This document shows positions 25,747-34,016 of a stretch of DNA of 64,000 nt, piece by piece; the first letter of the stretch is position 1, and each line of letters starts with the position of its first letter. Where the stretch lies: positions 992,001 through 1,056,000 of the forward strand of contig CBDBEU010000005.1 in NCBI GenBank assembly GCA_965204565.1, read 5' to 3'. The position numbers and the translations under genes are program-made. The stretch comes from CBDBEU01 sp965204565. Its GTDB lineage: Bacteria; Pseudomonadota; Alphaproteobacteria; Rhizobiales; TMED25. The notes under the pieces were generated by a model. It was given only the letters and a program-made list of their open reading frames with translations. It ran no database searches and had not been told where the DNA came from.

Positions 25747-28700
25747 GTGGAACACGATCTGGACGATGACGGCAATATCGACCGGATCGATCACCACGCG
25801 TTTGCCGCGGACGGCACCCGGAGCCTGACCCGGAGGGACTTCGACTCAGACGACGACGGCACCATCGACCGGAGCGAGCGTTACACGTTTGATGACGACG
25901 GCAACCGCGAAACCCGGATCGATTTCGACCTGGACGGTGACGGCACTATCGACCGGAGCGAGGCCTACACTTACAACGAGAGTGGCAACCTGGTTCACAC
26001 CGAGTTCGACGATGACAATGACGGCACCACCGACCGGGCCACGTTATACACTTACAACGCGGGTGGCACCCAGACCCATGCCACCTTCGATGACGACGAT
26101 GACGGCGTCGTCGACCGGAGGGAGTATTCCACGTTCGATGCGCAGGGCAGCGTGATCTGGACCGGGTTCGACCTGGACGGTGACGGCTTCCCCGAACGTG
26201 TCGAGGACTACACGTTTGATGACGACGGCACCCGGAGCCTGACCCGGACCGGGTTCGACGACGACGACGACGGTACCATCGACCGGACCGAGGCCTACGC
26301 TTACGACGAGAGTGGCAACCTGATCCGGACGGACTTCGACGACGACTATGACCGGACCGAGGCATACGAGATCAGTAATGACGGCAGCCTGACCCGGACC
26401 GGGTTCGACACCAACGGGGACGGTGGCATCAACCGGAGTGAGAACTACACTTACGACACGAACGGCAATCGGACCCGGACCGATTTCGACGACGACAATG
26501 ACGGCACCACCGACCGGAGCGAGGCCTACACGCTCGACGGGGACGGCAATATCGACCGGACCGATTTCGACGACGACAATGACGGCACCACCGACCGGAG
26601 CGAGGCCTACACTTACAACGCGAGTGGCAGTCTGATCCGAACCGATTTCGACGATGACGCGGACGGCACGCGCGACCGGATCGCGTTCGACCTGGACGGT
26701 GACGGCAATATCGACCGGACGGCCCACCTGAACGCGGACGGTCGCTGGGAGCGGGTGGAACGGGATCTGGACGATGACGGCAATATCGACCGGATCGATC
26801 ACCAGGCGTTTGATGACGACGGCACCCGGAGCCTGACCCGGAGTGACTTCGACTCAGACGACGACGGCACCATCGACCGGAGCGAGGCCTACACTTACAA
26901 CGCGACCGGCAGTCTGATCCGGACCGATTTCGATGACGACGCGGACGGGAACGCTGACCGGATCGAGCACTACACGCGCGATGCGCAGGGCAGGGTGGTC
27001 CGGACCGGGTTCGACGATGGCGCTGACCTCACAGGCGACCGGGCCGAGGACTACACTTACGACGCGAAAGGCAACCTGGTTCGGACCGACTTCGACGACG
27101 ACGACGACGGTACCATCGACCGGATCGAGAACTACACTTACGACACGAACGGCAATCGGACCCGGACCGCGTTCGACGACGACGCGGACGGTACCACCGA
27201 CCGGAGTGAGGCCTACACGCTCGACGAGGGCGGCAACCGGATCGAAACCCGGTTCGACAACGATAGTGACGGCCTCCCCGACCGGATCGAATACGACGAC
27301 GACGCGGACGGTACCACCGACCGGTACACGCATTTTGTTTACGACGTGAACGGCAATCTGACCCAGACCTGGTTCGACACCGACGCGGACGGCTATATCG
27401 ACCGGACCGAGTTCGACGACGACGCGGACGGTACCATCGACCGGATCGAGCACTACACGTTTGATGACGACGGCAACCGGATCCGGACCGATTTCGACGA
27501 CGACGGGGACGGCGACATCGACCGGATCGGGTTCGACAAAGACGGAGACGGTGTCAATGAGGTGACCTGGTTCGACGAAACCGGGGACGGCAGAATCGAA
27601 CGGGCCGGGTTCGACGACGACGCGGACGGCGCCATCGACCGGACCGAGACCTTCATTTATGACGAGGCGGGCACCCGGATCCGGACCGACCTGGATGACG
27701 ACAATGACGGCATCATCGACCGGGCCGGGTTCGACGCCGACGGTGATTTCAGTTTCGACCGGATCGAGGCCTATCAGTATTATGAGGACGGGAGTCTGTT
27801 CCGGACCGATTTCGACGATGACGCGGACGGCACAACCGACCGGGCCGAGATCTACAGTTACAACGCGAACGACAATCGGACCCGGACTGATTTCGACGAC
27901 GACAATGACGGCAATATCGACCGCACCGCCTTCGACAATGACGGGAACGGCACAACCGACCGGAGTGAGGCCTACACGTATAATTCGCAAGGCAGGCTGA
28001 GCCGGACCGACTTCGATGACGACAATGATGGCACCATCGACCGGTACGAGTCCAATACGTATGATTCGAGCGGCACCACCCTGATCTGGACCAGTTTCGA
28101 CGACGACGCGGACGACTTCTTCGACCGGAACGAGCAATATGCTTATAATTCGAACGGCGACCGGACCCGGACCGAGTTCGACGATGACAATGGCGGCACA
28201 TCCGACCGGATCGAGACCTACCAGTATGATGCGAATGGCAGGGTGATCCGGACCGGATTCGACGACGACGCGGACGGCACGACCGACCGGGCCGAGATCT
28301 ACAGTTACGACGCGAACGACAATCGGACCCGGACCGATTTCGACGACGACAATGACGGCACCATCGACCGGAACGAGTTCCACAGTTATAACGGGGACGG
28401 CAGGCTGGTCCAGACCGATTTCGACGACGACAATGACGGCGCCAGCATCCCCGACCGGAGGGAGTTCTACTCCCATGACGCGAACGGCAGGGTGATCCGG
28501 ACCGACTTCGATGACGACGCGGGCAGCATCCTTAGCGTTGACCGGATCGAGCACTACACGCGCGATGCGAATGGCAGGGTGATCCAGACCGGGTTCGACG
28601 ACGACGCGGACGGCTTCACCGACCGGACCGTGTTCGACGATGACGCGGACGGCACTGTCGACCGGATCGAACACCACTCGCGCATTGCGAACGGCGAGCA

Positions 28701-30819
28701 GGTCCGCACCGGGTTCGACGACGGTGCGGACGGCACCATCGAGCGGACCGAGACCTACCAGTATGATGCGAATGGCAGGGTGATCCGGACCGACTTCGAT
28801 GACGACGCGGACGGGAACGCTGACCGGATCGAGCACTACACGCGCGATGCGAATGGCAGGGTGTTCCGGACCGGGTTCGACGATGACGCGGACGGCACCA
28901 TCGAGCGGACCGAGACCTACCAGTATGATGCGAATGGCAGGGTGATCCGGACCGACTTCGATGACGACGCGGACCGCGCCGTTGACCGGATCGAGCACTA
29001 CACCCATGACGCGAACGGCAGGGTGATCCGGACCCGGTTCGACGACGACGCGGACGGGGACGCTGACCGGAGTGAGCGTTACACGCTCGACGAGGGCGGC
29101 AACCTGACCCGGACCGATTTCGACGACGACGGGGACGGCGACATCGACCGGATCGGGTTCGACAAAGACGGAGACGGTGTCAATGAGGTGATCTGGTTCG
29201 ACGACGACGGGGACGGCAGAATCGAACGGGCCGGGTTCGACACCGACGGGGACGGCGCCATCGACCGGACCGAGACCTTCATTTATGACGAGGCGGGCAC
29301 CCGGATCCGGACCGACCTGGATGACGACAATGACGGCATCATCGACCGGGCCGGGTTCGACGCCGACGCGGATTTCAGTTTCGACCGGATCGAGGCCTAT
29401 CAGTATTATGAGGACGGGAGTCTGTTCCGGACCGATTTCGACGATGATGCGGACGGCACCTATGACCGGAGTGAGAACTACGCGTACTCGAACGACGGCA
29501 ACCTGACCCGGACCCGGTTCGACGACGACGCGGACCGCGCCGTTGACCGGATCGAGCACTACACCCATGACGCGAACGGCAGGGTGATCTGGACCCGGTT
29601 CGACGACGACGCGGACGGGGACGCTGACCGGAGTGAGCGTTACACGCTCGACGAGGGCGGCAACCTGACCCGGACCGATTTCGACGACGACGGGGACGGC
29701 GACATCGACCGGATCGGGTTCGACAAAGACGGAGACGGTGTCAATGAGGTGATCTGGTTCGACGACGACGGGGACGGCAGAATCGAACGGGCCGGGTTCG
29801 ACGACGACGCGGACGGCGCCATCGACCGGACCGAGACCTTCATTTATGACGAGGCGGGCACCCGGATCCGGACAGACCTGGATGACGACAATGACGGCAT
29901 CATCGACCGGAGCGAGTTCGACGACGACGGGGACGGCGACACCGACCGGATCGGGTTCGACAAAGACGGAGACGGCGTCAATGAGGTGATCTGGTTCGAC
30001 GACGACGGGGATCACAGGATCGAACGGGCCGGGTTCGACGACGACGCGGACGGCGCCATCGACCGGACCGAGACCTTCATTTATGACGAGGCGGGCACCC
30101 GGATCCGGACAGACCTGGATGACGACAATGACGGCATCATCGACCGGGCCGGGTTCGACGCCGACGCGGATTTCAGTTTCGACCGGATCGAGCACTACAC
30201 CCATGACGTGAACGGCAGGGTGATCCTGACCGAGTTCGATGACGACGCGGACGGGAACGCTGACCGGAGTGAGGCCTACACGCGCGATGCGAATGGCAGG
30301 GTGACCGGAACCGGGTTCGATGACGATGGTGACGGCTTCTCCGACCGGAGTGAGGCCTACACGCTCGACGAGGGCGGCAACCGGATCGAAACCCGGTTCG
30401 ACGACGGCGCGAACGGGAGCATTGACCGGGTTGCGCACCACGACGGGGACAGCGTGGTGCGGTGGGATACAGACACCGACGGTGACGGCAGCCTGGACCA
30501 GGTCCGGTATGACGGCGGGATTGATTTCAGCGGCGGGTTTCCGGACCATGCCGGGCTTGAGGTGGTTCAGCTGGGCGGGGACGGCTCCGGGGACGGCGGC
30601 ACGGATCTGACCATCCCGGACAACCTTGTCTTTGCGGGCGCTTCGGGGAATGAGGTCCGGATCGAGGGCGGAAATACGGACACGCTGCGCTTCGACATGG
30701 ACGACTTTACCGAAGGGGACCGTGTCGATTTCGAAGGAGAGAACTATCGCAGTTTCACGGCCGACGATGGAACCTGGTCATTCACGGTCGATGCGGATGT
30801 CCAGCTGTTCGATATCTGA
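25747..30819 (+). CDS. giant DxDxDG/YD-repeat protein copy 2, C-terminal part
   Basis: The repeat-coding frame resumes at about 25609 and runs to 30819. The first usable start in it is GTG 25747, which happens to follow GGGAGAGG, giving up to 1690 residues. Repeats here are more diverse than in the N-terminal arrays, with linkers such as YQYDANGRVIRT and YTRDANGRV close to RHS/YD repeats. One cassette (IGFDKDGDGVNEVIWFDDD, then IERAGFD, then TETFIYDEAGTRIRTDLDDD) occurs four times (near 27.5, 29.15, 29.7 and 29.95 kb) and once in gene 1 (20.45 kb). The last ~100 residues are nearly the same as in gene 1, ending TVDADVQLFDI. Together with 23316-25622 it would make a protein of about 2500 residues. 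Whether any of it is made separately is unknown. Confidence 0.75.
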   Translation: MEHDLDDDGNIDRIDHHAFAADGTRSLTRRDFDSDDDGTIDRSERYTFDDDGNRETRIDFDLDGDGTIDRSEAYTYNESGNLVHTEFDDDNDGTTDRATLYTYNAGGTQTHATFDDDDDGVVDRREYSTFDAQGSVIWTGFDLDGDGFPERVEDYTFDDDGTRSLTRTGFDDDDDGTIDRTEAYAYDESGNLIRTDFDDDYDRTEAYEISNDGSLTRTGFDTNGDGGINRSENYTYDTNGNRTRTDFDDDNDGTTDRSEAYTLDGDGNIDRTDFDDDNDGTTDRSEAYTYNASGSLIRTDFDDDADGTRDRIAFDLDGDGNIDRTAHLNADGRWERVERDLDDDGNIDRIDHQAFDDDGTRSLTRSDFDSDDDGTIDRSEAYTYNATGSLIRTDFDDDADGNADRIEHYTRDAQGRVVRTGFDDGADLTGDRAEDYTYDAKGNLVRTDFDDDDDGTIDRIENYTYDTNGNRTRTAFDDDADGTTDRSEAYTLDEGGNRIETRFDNDSDGLPDRIEYDDDADGTTDRYTHFVYDVNGNLTQTWFDTDADGYIDRTEFDDDADGTIDRIEHYTFDDDGNRIRTDFDDDGDGDIDRIGFDKDGDGVNEVTWFDETGDGRIERAGFDDDADGAIDRTETFIYDEAGTRIRTDLDDDNDGIIDRAGFDADGDFSFDRIEAYQYYEDGSLFRTDFDDDADGTTDRAEIYSYNANDNRTRTDFDDDNDGNIDRTAFDNDGNGTTDRSEAYTYNSQGRLSRTDFDDDNDGTIDRYESNTYDSSGTTLIWTSFDDDADDFFDRNEQYAYNSNGDRTRTEFDDDNGGTSDRIETYQYDANGRVIRTGFDDDADGTTDRAEIYSYDANDNRTRTDFDDDNDGTIDRNEFHSYNGDGRLVQTDFDDDNDGASIPDRREFYSHDANGRVIRTDFDDDAGSILSVDRIEHYTRDANGRVIQTGFDDDADGFTDRTVFDDDADGTVDRIEHHSRIANGEQVRTGFDDGADGTIERTETYQYDANGRVIRTDFDDDADGNADRIEHYTRDANGRVFRTGFDDDADGTIERTETYQYDANGRVIRTDFDDDADRAVDRIEHYTHDANGRVIRTRFDDDADGDADRSERYTLDEGGNLTRTDFDDDGDGDIDRIGFDKDGDGVNEVIWFDDDGDGRIERAGFDTDGDGAIDRTETFIYDEAGTRIRTDLDDDNDGIIDRAGFDADADFSFDRIEAYQYYEDGSLFRTDFDDDADGTYDRSENYAYSNDGNLTRTRFDDDADRAVDRIEHYTHDANGRVIWTRFDDDADGDADRSERYTLDEGGNLTRTDFDDDGDGDIDRIGFDKDGDGVNEVIWFDDDGDGRIERAGFDDDADGAIDRTETFIYDEAGTRIRTDLDDDNDGIIDRSEFDDDGDGDTDRIGFDKDGDGVNEVIWFDDDGDHRIERAGFDDDADGAIDRTETFIYDEAGTRIRTDLDDDNDGIIDRAGFDADADFSFDRIEHYTHDVNGRVILTEFDDDADGNADRSEAYTRDANGRVTGTGFDDDGDGFSDRSEAYTLDEGGNRIETRFDDGANGSIDRVAHHDGDSVVRWDTDTDGDGSLDQVRYDGGIDFSGGFPDHAGLEVVQLGGDGSGDGGTDLTIPDNLVFAGASGNEVRIEGGNTDTLRFDMDDFTEGDRVDFEGENYRSFTADDGTWSFTVDADVQLFDI

Positions 30820-31378
30820 CCCGGTGAGTCTGTGAAGCGCGACAATGAGTGATCCAATAGCCGCGACCGGCGGCGGTGTATCGGCACCCTCGCCCGGCGG
30901 GTCGTCCGGGCCGCCCGTCCCGTATCACGGCGTGCCTGCTGATTGAGTGCGGCTTGAGGCGCCCGGGCCGGTCCTGAACTCACTTCGCTTCCGGCGCGGA
31001 CAGGGATGGATGGCCGGCGCGGGGTGAGAATCCTCGGCGCCCGGGTTTGTTTGCCGAAGCCGCGGTCCGGACAATGGCCAAAAAACACCGTGCGTGGCGG
31101 GCGCTGTGCCGAGCCCCGTGGTTGACGACCCCTGTGGTGCAAGGCAAAGCGCCCGCGCGCCTGAATGGCAAAACGCCGGGCCGGCAAGGCCTCGGCCGGG
31201 GTCGGCTTGCGTGCCTTTCCCGCTGTCATCTTCCGGCTTGAGAGCCTGCCGCCCTCCGGCTTGATCGGAGGGGGCGATCCAGTACCCCCGGTGGGAGATG
31301 AGAAGACGCAAGCGTTGGTGGTTTTCCCGGTCGGAGCTTTGCTCCTCCACGCCTCTTGTTTGCTTCCCGGATGTGCCG
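30820..31378. other. noncoding segment after giant gene 2 (duplicate of 21962-22531)
   Basis: It is closely similar to the segment after giant gene 1, with scattered substitutions and frame-breaking indels. No gene is supported. The same CCCTCCG/CGGAGGG hairpin lies at about 31253-31273. Confidence 0.65.
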
Positions 31379-31750
31379 TCAGCCGATGATCTCGCAGAGA
31401 CAGACCACCGGCGCCGGCCGGCCGGCGGCAAAGGCAGGCATGCGCGTGCCCCGGATTGCCGGCACCCGGGTGAATGGATGAGCCAGCCGGGCGATCACGA
31501 ACACCAGCGCGCAAATGGCGGTGGTCCCGGTATGAACATCAGGGATTTCGCCGGCGCTGACGGCAACCGCGAACGGCACGATGTTTTCGACCGGATTGTA
31601 ATGGGCACGCTTCAGGCGCTGGGCCCACGGCGGCATGGCCGTCGGTTTGTCGGAATAGCCAAACGCCTTGACCGGCCCGACGGTGGCGATATGGGCAAGA
31701 ACGTAAGGAACCCGCAAGACCCGCGGCACGCATCTGCGCGGTGCGCTCAT
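31379..31750 (-). CDS. MAPEG family protein, N-terminus atypical
   Basis: This 123-residue frame matches MAPEG-type membrane proteins (glutathione/eicosanoid metabolism superfamily, usually ~130 aa, four helices). VPYVLAHIATVGPVKAFGY is followed by the conserved MPPWAQRLKRAHYNPVENIVPFA, where the R-A-H-x-N-x-x-E-N signature is intact. ARLAHPFTRVPAIRGTRMPAFAAG then leads to the end VVCLCEIIG. The first ~15 residues (MSAPRRCVPRVLR) do not resemble the usual hydrophobic first helix, so the 5' end may be damaged. The last 12 codons also occur at 22532-22570 at the duplication junction. It is convergent with the giant gene and divergent from mraZ. Confidence 0.62.
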   Translation of the reverse strand: MSAPRRCVPRVLRVPYVLAHIATVGPVKAFGYSDKPTAMPPWAQRLKRAHYNPVENIVPFAVAVSAGEIPDVHTGTTAICALVFVIARLAHPFTRVPAIRGTRMPAFAAGRPAPVVCLCEIIG

Positions 31751-31827
31751 CGGCAGTGTGTCCACGCGCAGATGTCTGCCGGCAGATGTCCACAGATTGG
31801 GATGTTTGCCGGGCTTGTTCCGTTGAC

Positions 31828-31862
31828 GACCATATTGTCCCATGTTATCCCATATCGTCCCG
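31828..31862 (-). promoter_or_regulatory. candidate MraZ box array upstream of mraZ
   Basis: Four pentamers spaced exactly 10 bp apart are seen (plus strand GACCA, TCCCA, TCCCA, TCCCG at 31828, 31838, 31848 and 31858). On the minus strand they read CGGGA, TGGGA, TGGGA, TGGTC. MraZ is known to bind direct repeats of TGGG-type pentamers separated by about 5 bp upstream of its own operon. The array lies about 180 bp before mraZ, on the strand opposite to the operon. It could also serve the divergent MAPEG gene. Confidence 0.5.
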
Positions 31863-32040
31863 TCAGAAACCTTTGGTGTGGGGGCAGCGGCCAGGCCGGT
31901 CCGGGCACATGGATCGGCAGGCGTGCGCGATGTCCGCACCTGCTTTTCACCCGGGATCAGTGGGGTCGTGTTTGCGCGCCCGATGTCAGGCGTCTGGGCG
32001 CGCCGGTTGATGGAGCCTGAGTGAAGGATGCGTTGGTGCC

Positions 32041-32517
32041 ATGGACCCGTTTGTGTCCACCTACCGCAACAGGATCGATGCCAAGGGACGGGTTTCCGTT
32101 CCTGCGCCGTTTCGCGCTGTCATCGCGCTTGGCGGGTTTGACGGTGTGTTCTGTTATCCCTCACTCGATGCGCGCGCGATCGATGCCGGCGGGCGGCCGT
32201 TGGTCGATGCCATTTCAGGGCTGCTCGACGGCCTTGATCCCTATTCCGATGAACGTGATGACCTGTCGATGGCGCTTTTCGGACAATCAGAGATCCTCAG
32301 GCTCGACCAGGATGGCCGGGTCATTCTCGCCGATACGCTGTGCTCCCATGCGGGCATCACCGATGAGGCGGTGTTTGTCGGGCTTGGCGACAAGTTCCGG
32401 ATCTGGAATCCGCAGGCTTTCGAAGCCCATCTCAGCCTGGCACGCGAAAAGGTGCTCGAGCACAGAAGGCTGCTCGGCGCCGGCAACCGCTCCGCCAGGG
32501 CGGGAGAGGTCGCATGA
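32041..32517 (+). CDS. mraZ: transcriptional regulator MraZ
   Basis: This 158-residue protein has two AbrB-like SpoVT domains: FVSTYRNRIDAKGRVSVPAPFR at 4-25 and the second around EILRLDQDGRVILADTLCSHAGI (about 84-106). Both carry the DxxGR core of the DNA-binding swapped hairpin. MraZ forms a ring-shaped oligomer that binds repeated boxes in its own promoter and represses the dcw operon. It is the first gene of the cluster, and its stop overlaps the rsmH start (ATGA). Confidence 0.95.
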   Translation: MDPFVSTYRNRIDAKGRVSVPAPFRAVIALGGFDGVFCYPSLDARAIDAGGRPLVDAISGLLDGLDPYSDERDDLSMALFGQSEILRLDQDGRVILADTLCSHAGITDEAVFVGLGDKFRIWNPQAFEAHLSLAREKVLEHRRLLGAGNRSARAGEVA

Positions 32518-33572
32518 TGGTGGGCCGCGGCGTGATCGCCGCTGGCGGACTGACCCGCCATGTTCCCGTCATGCTTCCGGACGTGCTGGAGGCGGTGGCG
32601 CCGCGAAGCGGTCAAACCATTGTCGATGGCACATTCGGGGGCGGCGGTTACGCGCGCGCGCTGCTGGAGGCCGCCAATTGCACGGTTTACGGGATTGATC
32701 GTGACCGCGACGCGATTGCTGCCGGCGCGAGCCTGGAGCGGCAGTTCGCACCGCGGCTGTCCCTGCTTGAAGGCCGGTTTTCACAAATGCAGGCGCTGCT
32801 CGGCGCGCGCGGCATTGCCCGGGTCGATGCGGTGGTGCTCGATATAGGGGTCTCCAGCCGCCAGCTTGGCGCGCCGGCGCGCGGCTTTTCGTTCCAGGCC
32901 GATGGGCCGCTCGACATGCGCATGGGGCCTTCTGGCATGACGGCGGCAGATGTGGTCAATCAATTGTCCGAAGCCGATCTTTCCCGGATCATCGCAACGC
33001 TTGGCGAGGAGCGCCGGGCGCGGGCGATTGCGCGCGCGATCGTTCATGCCCGCGCCGGCGAACCGATCGGGACCACTGGCGAGCTTGCAGGGATCGTTGT
33101 CGGCGCGGTGGGGCATATGTCCGGTTCAGCCGGATCGCGCATTCATCCGGCGACGCGCACGTTCCAGGCCTTGCGGATCGTGGTGAATGACGAACTTGGC
33201 GAGCTGGCGCGCGGCCTGACCGCGGCCGAGGAGCTTTTGAAAGAAGGCGGGCGGCTGGTGGTGGTCTCGTTCCATTCTCTTGAAGACCGCGTGGTCAAGC
33301 GCTTCATGGCCGAGCGGGCGGGTAATGTTGGCCAGCCCTCAAGGCACCGGCCCGAGACGATTGTCGCCTTCGTGCCGAGCCTGCGCGTGGTCGGGCGATC
33401 GGTACGCCGGCCGCGTGCTCACGAAATTGAAACCAACCCGCGGGCACGATCGGCCAGGCTGCGGGTCGCCGAGCGTACCGGCGCACCGTTCTGGCCGGGG
33501 GATCCAGCGCTCGACAAGCTTGAAACGCTTGGCGTGCCGGATATCGGCGATCCATTGGGAGGTCTCAAATGA
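32514..33572 (+). CDS. rsmH: 16S rRNA (cytosine(1402)-N(4))-methyltransferase
   Basis: RsmH (MraW) methylates N4 of C1402 in the ribosomal P site of 16S rRNA. The 352-residue protein shows HVPVMLPDVLEA near the start, the SAM-binding DGTFGGGGYARALL (38-51), LDIGVSSRQL, the DGPLDMRM motif and, near the end, VVVSFHSLEDRVVKRFM followed by NPRARSARLRVAER. Length and motif order are normal. ATG 32514 overlaps the mraZ stop by 4 bp, and its own stop overlaps ftsL in the same way. Confidence 0.97.
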   Translation: MMVGRGVIAAGGLTRHVPVMLPDVLEAVAPRSGQTIVDGTFGGGGYARALLEAANCTVYGIDRDRDAIAAGASLERQFAPRLSLLEGRFSQMQALLGARGIARVDAVVLDIGVSSRQLGAPARGFSFQADGPLDMRMGPSGMTAADVVNQLSEADLSRIIATLGEERRARAIARAIVHARAGEPIGTTGELAGIVVGAVGHMSGSAGSRIHPATRTFQALRIVVNDELGELARGLTAAEELLKEGGRLVVVSFHSLEDRVVKRFMAERAGNVGQPSRHRPETIVAFVPSLRVVGRSVRRPRAHEIETNPRARSARLRVAERTGAPFWPGDPALDKLETLGVPDIGDPLGGLK

Positions 33573-33931
33573 TCAGGTTCGTTGAGGTCATCATGATCGC
33601 CGCCACCATTGTCGTCGCCATCACGCTTTACACGGTCAAGTACGACACCGGCAATCTGGCCAGGGGCATTACCGATCTCAACCGTCAGATCGCGCAGGAG
33701 CGCGAAGCGATCGGCATTCTGCGGGCCGAATGGAGCCTGCTCAATAAGCCTGAACGCATTCAGAAGCTGGCGGAAAGGCATCTCAAGCTCGAACCGGTCA
33801 GTGCCGCGCAGATAAAGACCATGTCGGATGTTCCCGAGATGCCGCCGGGAGAGGCGCTGGCCGATCTGGTCGAGCGCTCGCTTTCTTCGCTCGCAAGAGC
33901 TCATCAGACGACCGGCAATCTGCCGCAATAG
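33569..33931 (+). CDS. ftsL: cell division protein FtsL
   Basis: This is a small bitopic protein of 120 residues. A short N-terminal cytoplasmic segment is followed by a transmembrane helix (VIMIAATIVVAITLYTV, about 7-23) and then a predicted coiled coil (DLNRQIAQEREAIGILRAEWSLLNKPERIQKLAER, 36-70; given only as landmark). This is the FtsL pattern for the FtsQLB sub-complex that activates septal peptidoglycan synthesis by FtsWI. Sequence conservation is low, as usual for FtsL, so position between rsmH and ftsI is an important part of the assignment. ATG 33569 overlaps the rsmH stop. Confidence 0.9.
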   Translation: MIRFVEVIMIAATIVVAITLYTVKYDTGNLARGITDLNRQIAQEREAIGILRAEWSLLNKPERIQKLAERHLKLEPVSAAQIKTMSDVPEMPPGEALADLVERSLSSLARAHQTTGNLPQ

Positions 33932-34016
33932 GCGCAAATCCGCCCCGTTGGCGTAACCCTTCGTCAAGCTTGACGAGGTCTAATCCGGACTTCCCGGCTG
34001 CCCGTGATTTGATCCA

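Larger units (their letters stand above)
14444..31417. repeat. tandem segmental duplication, two units of about 8 kb
   Basis: Unit 1 (about 14444-22570) and unit 2 (about 22564-31417) each contain the same upstream segment, a giant DxDxDG repeat gene, the same ~560 bp of noncoding DNA after the stop, and the tail of a MAPEG gene. At 22561-22570 the sequence ACCACCGGCGCCGG switches from MAPEG tail to GATGGCCCTGGCGCAGACCG, which is the left edge of unit 1 at 14447. At 31405-31417 the same ACCACCGGCGCCGG continues into the full MAPEG gene. The junction is thus a head-to-tail fusion at a short GC-rich microhomology. Confidence 0.85.

Noticed and set aside
25747..25749. GTG preceded by GGGAGAGG as a genuine start for a separate second protein
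   Set aside because: It falls inside the repeat word WERVEHDL, and the same GGGAGAGG-GTG occurs in other units, so the resemblance is a by-product of the codons; independent initiation is possible but not supported.
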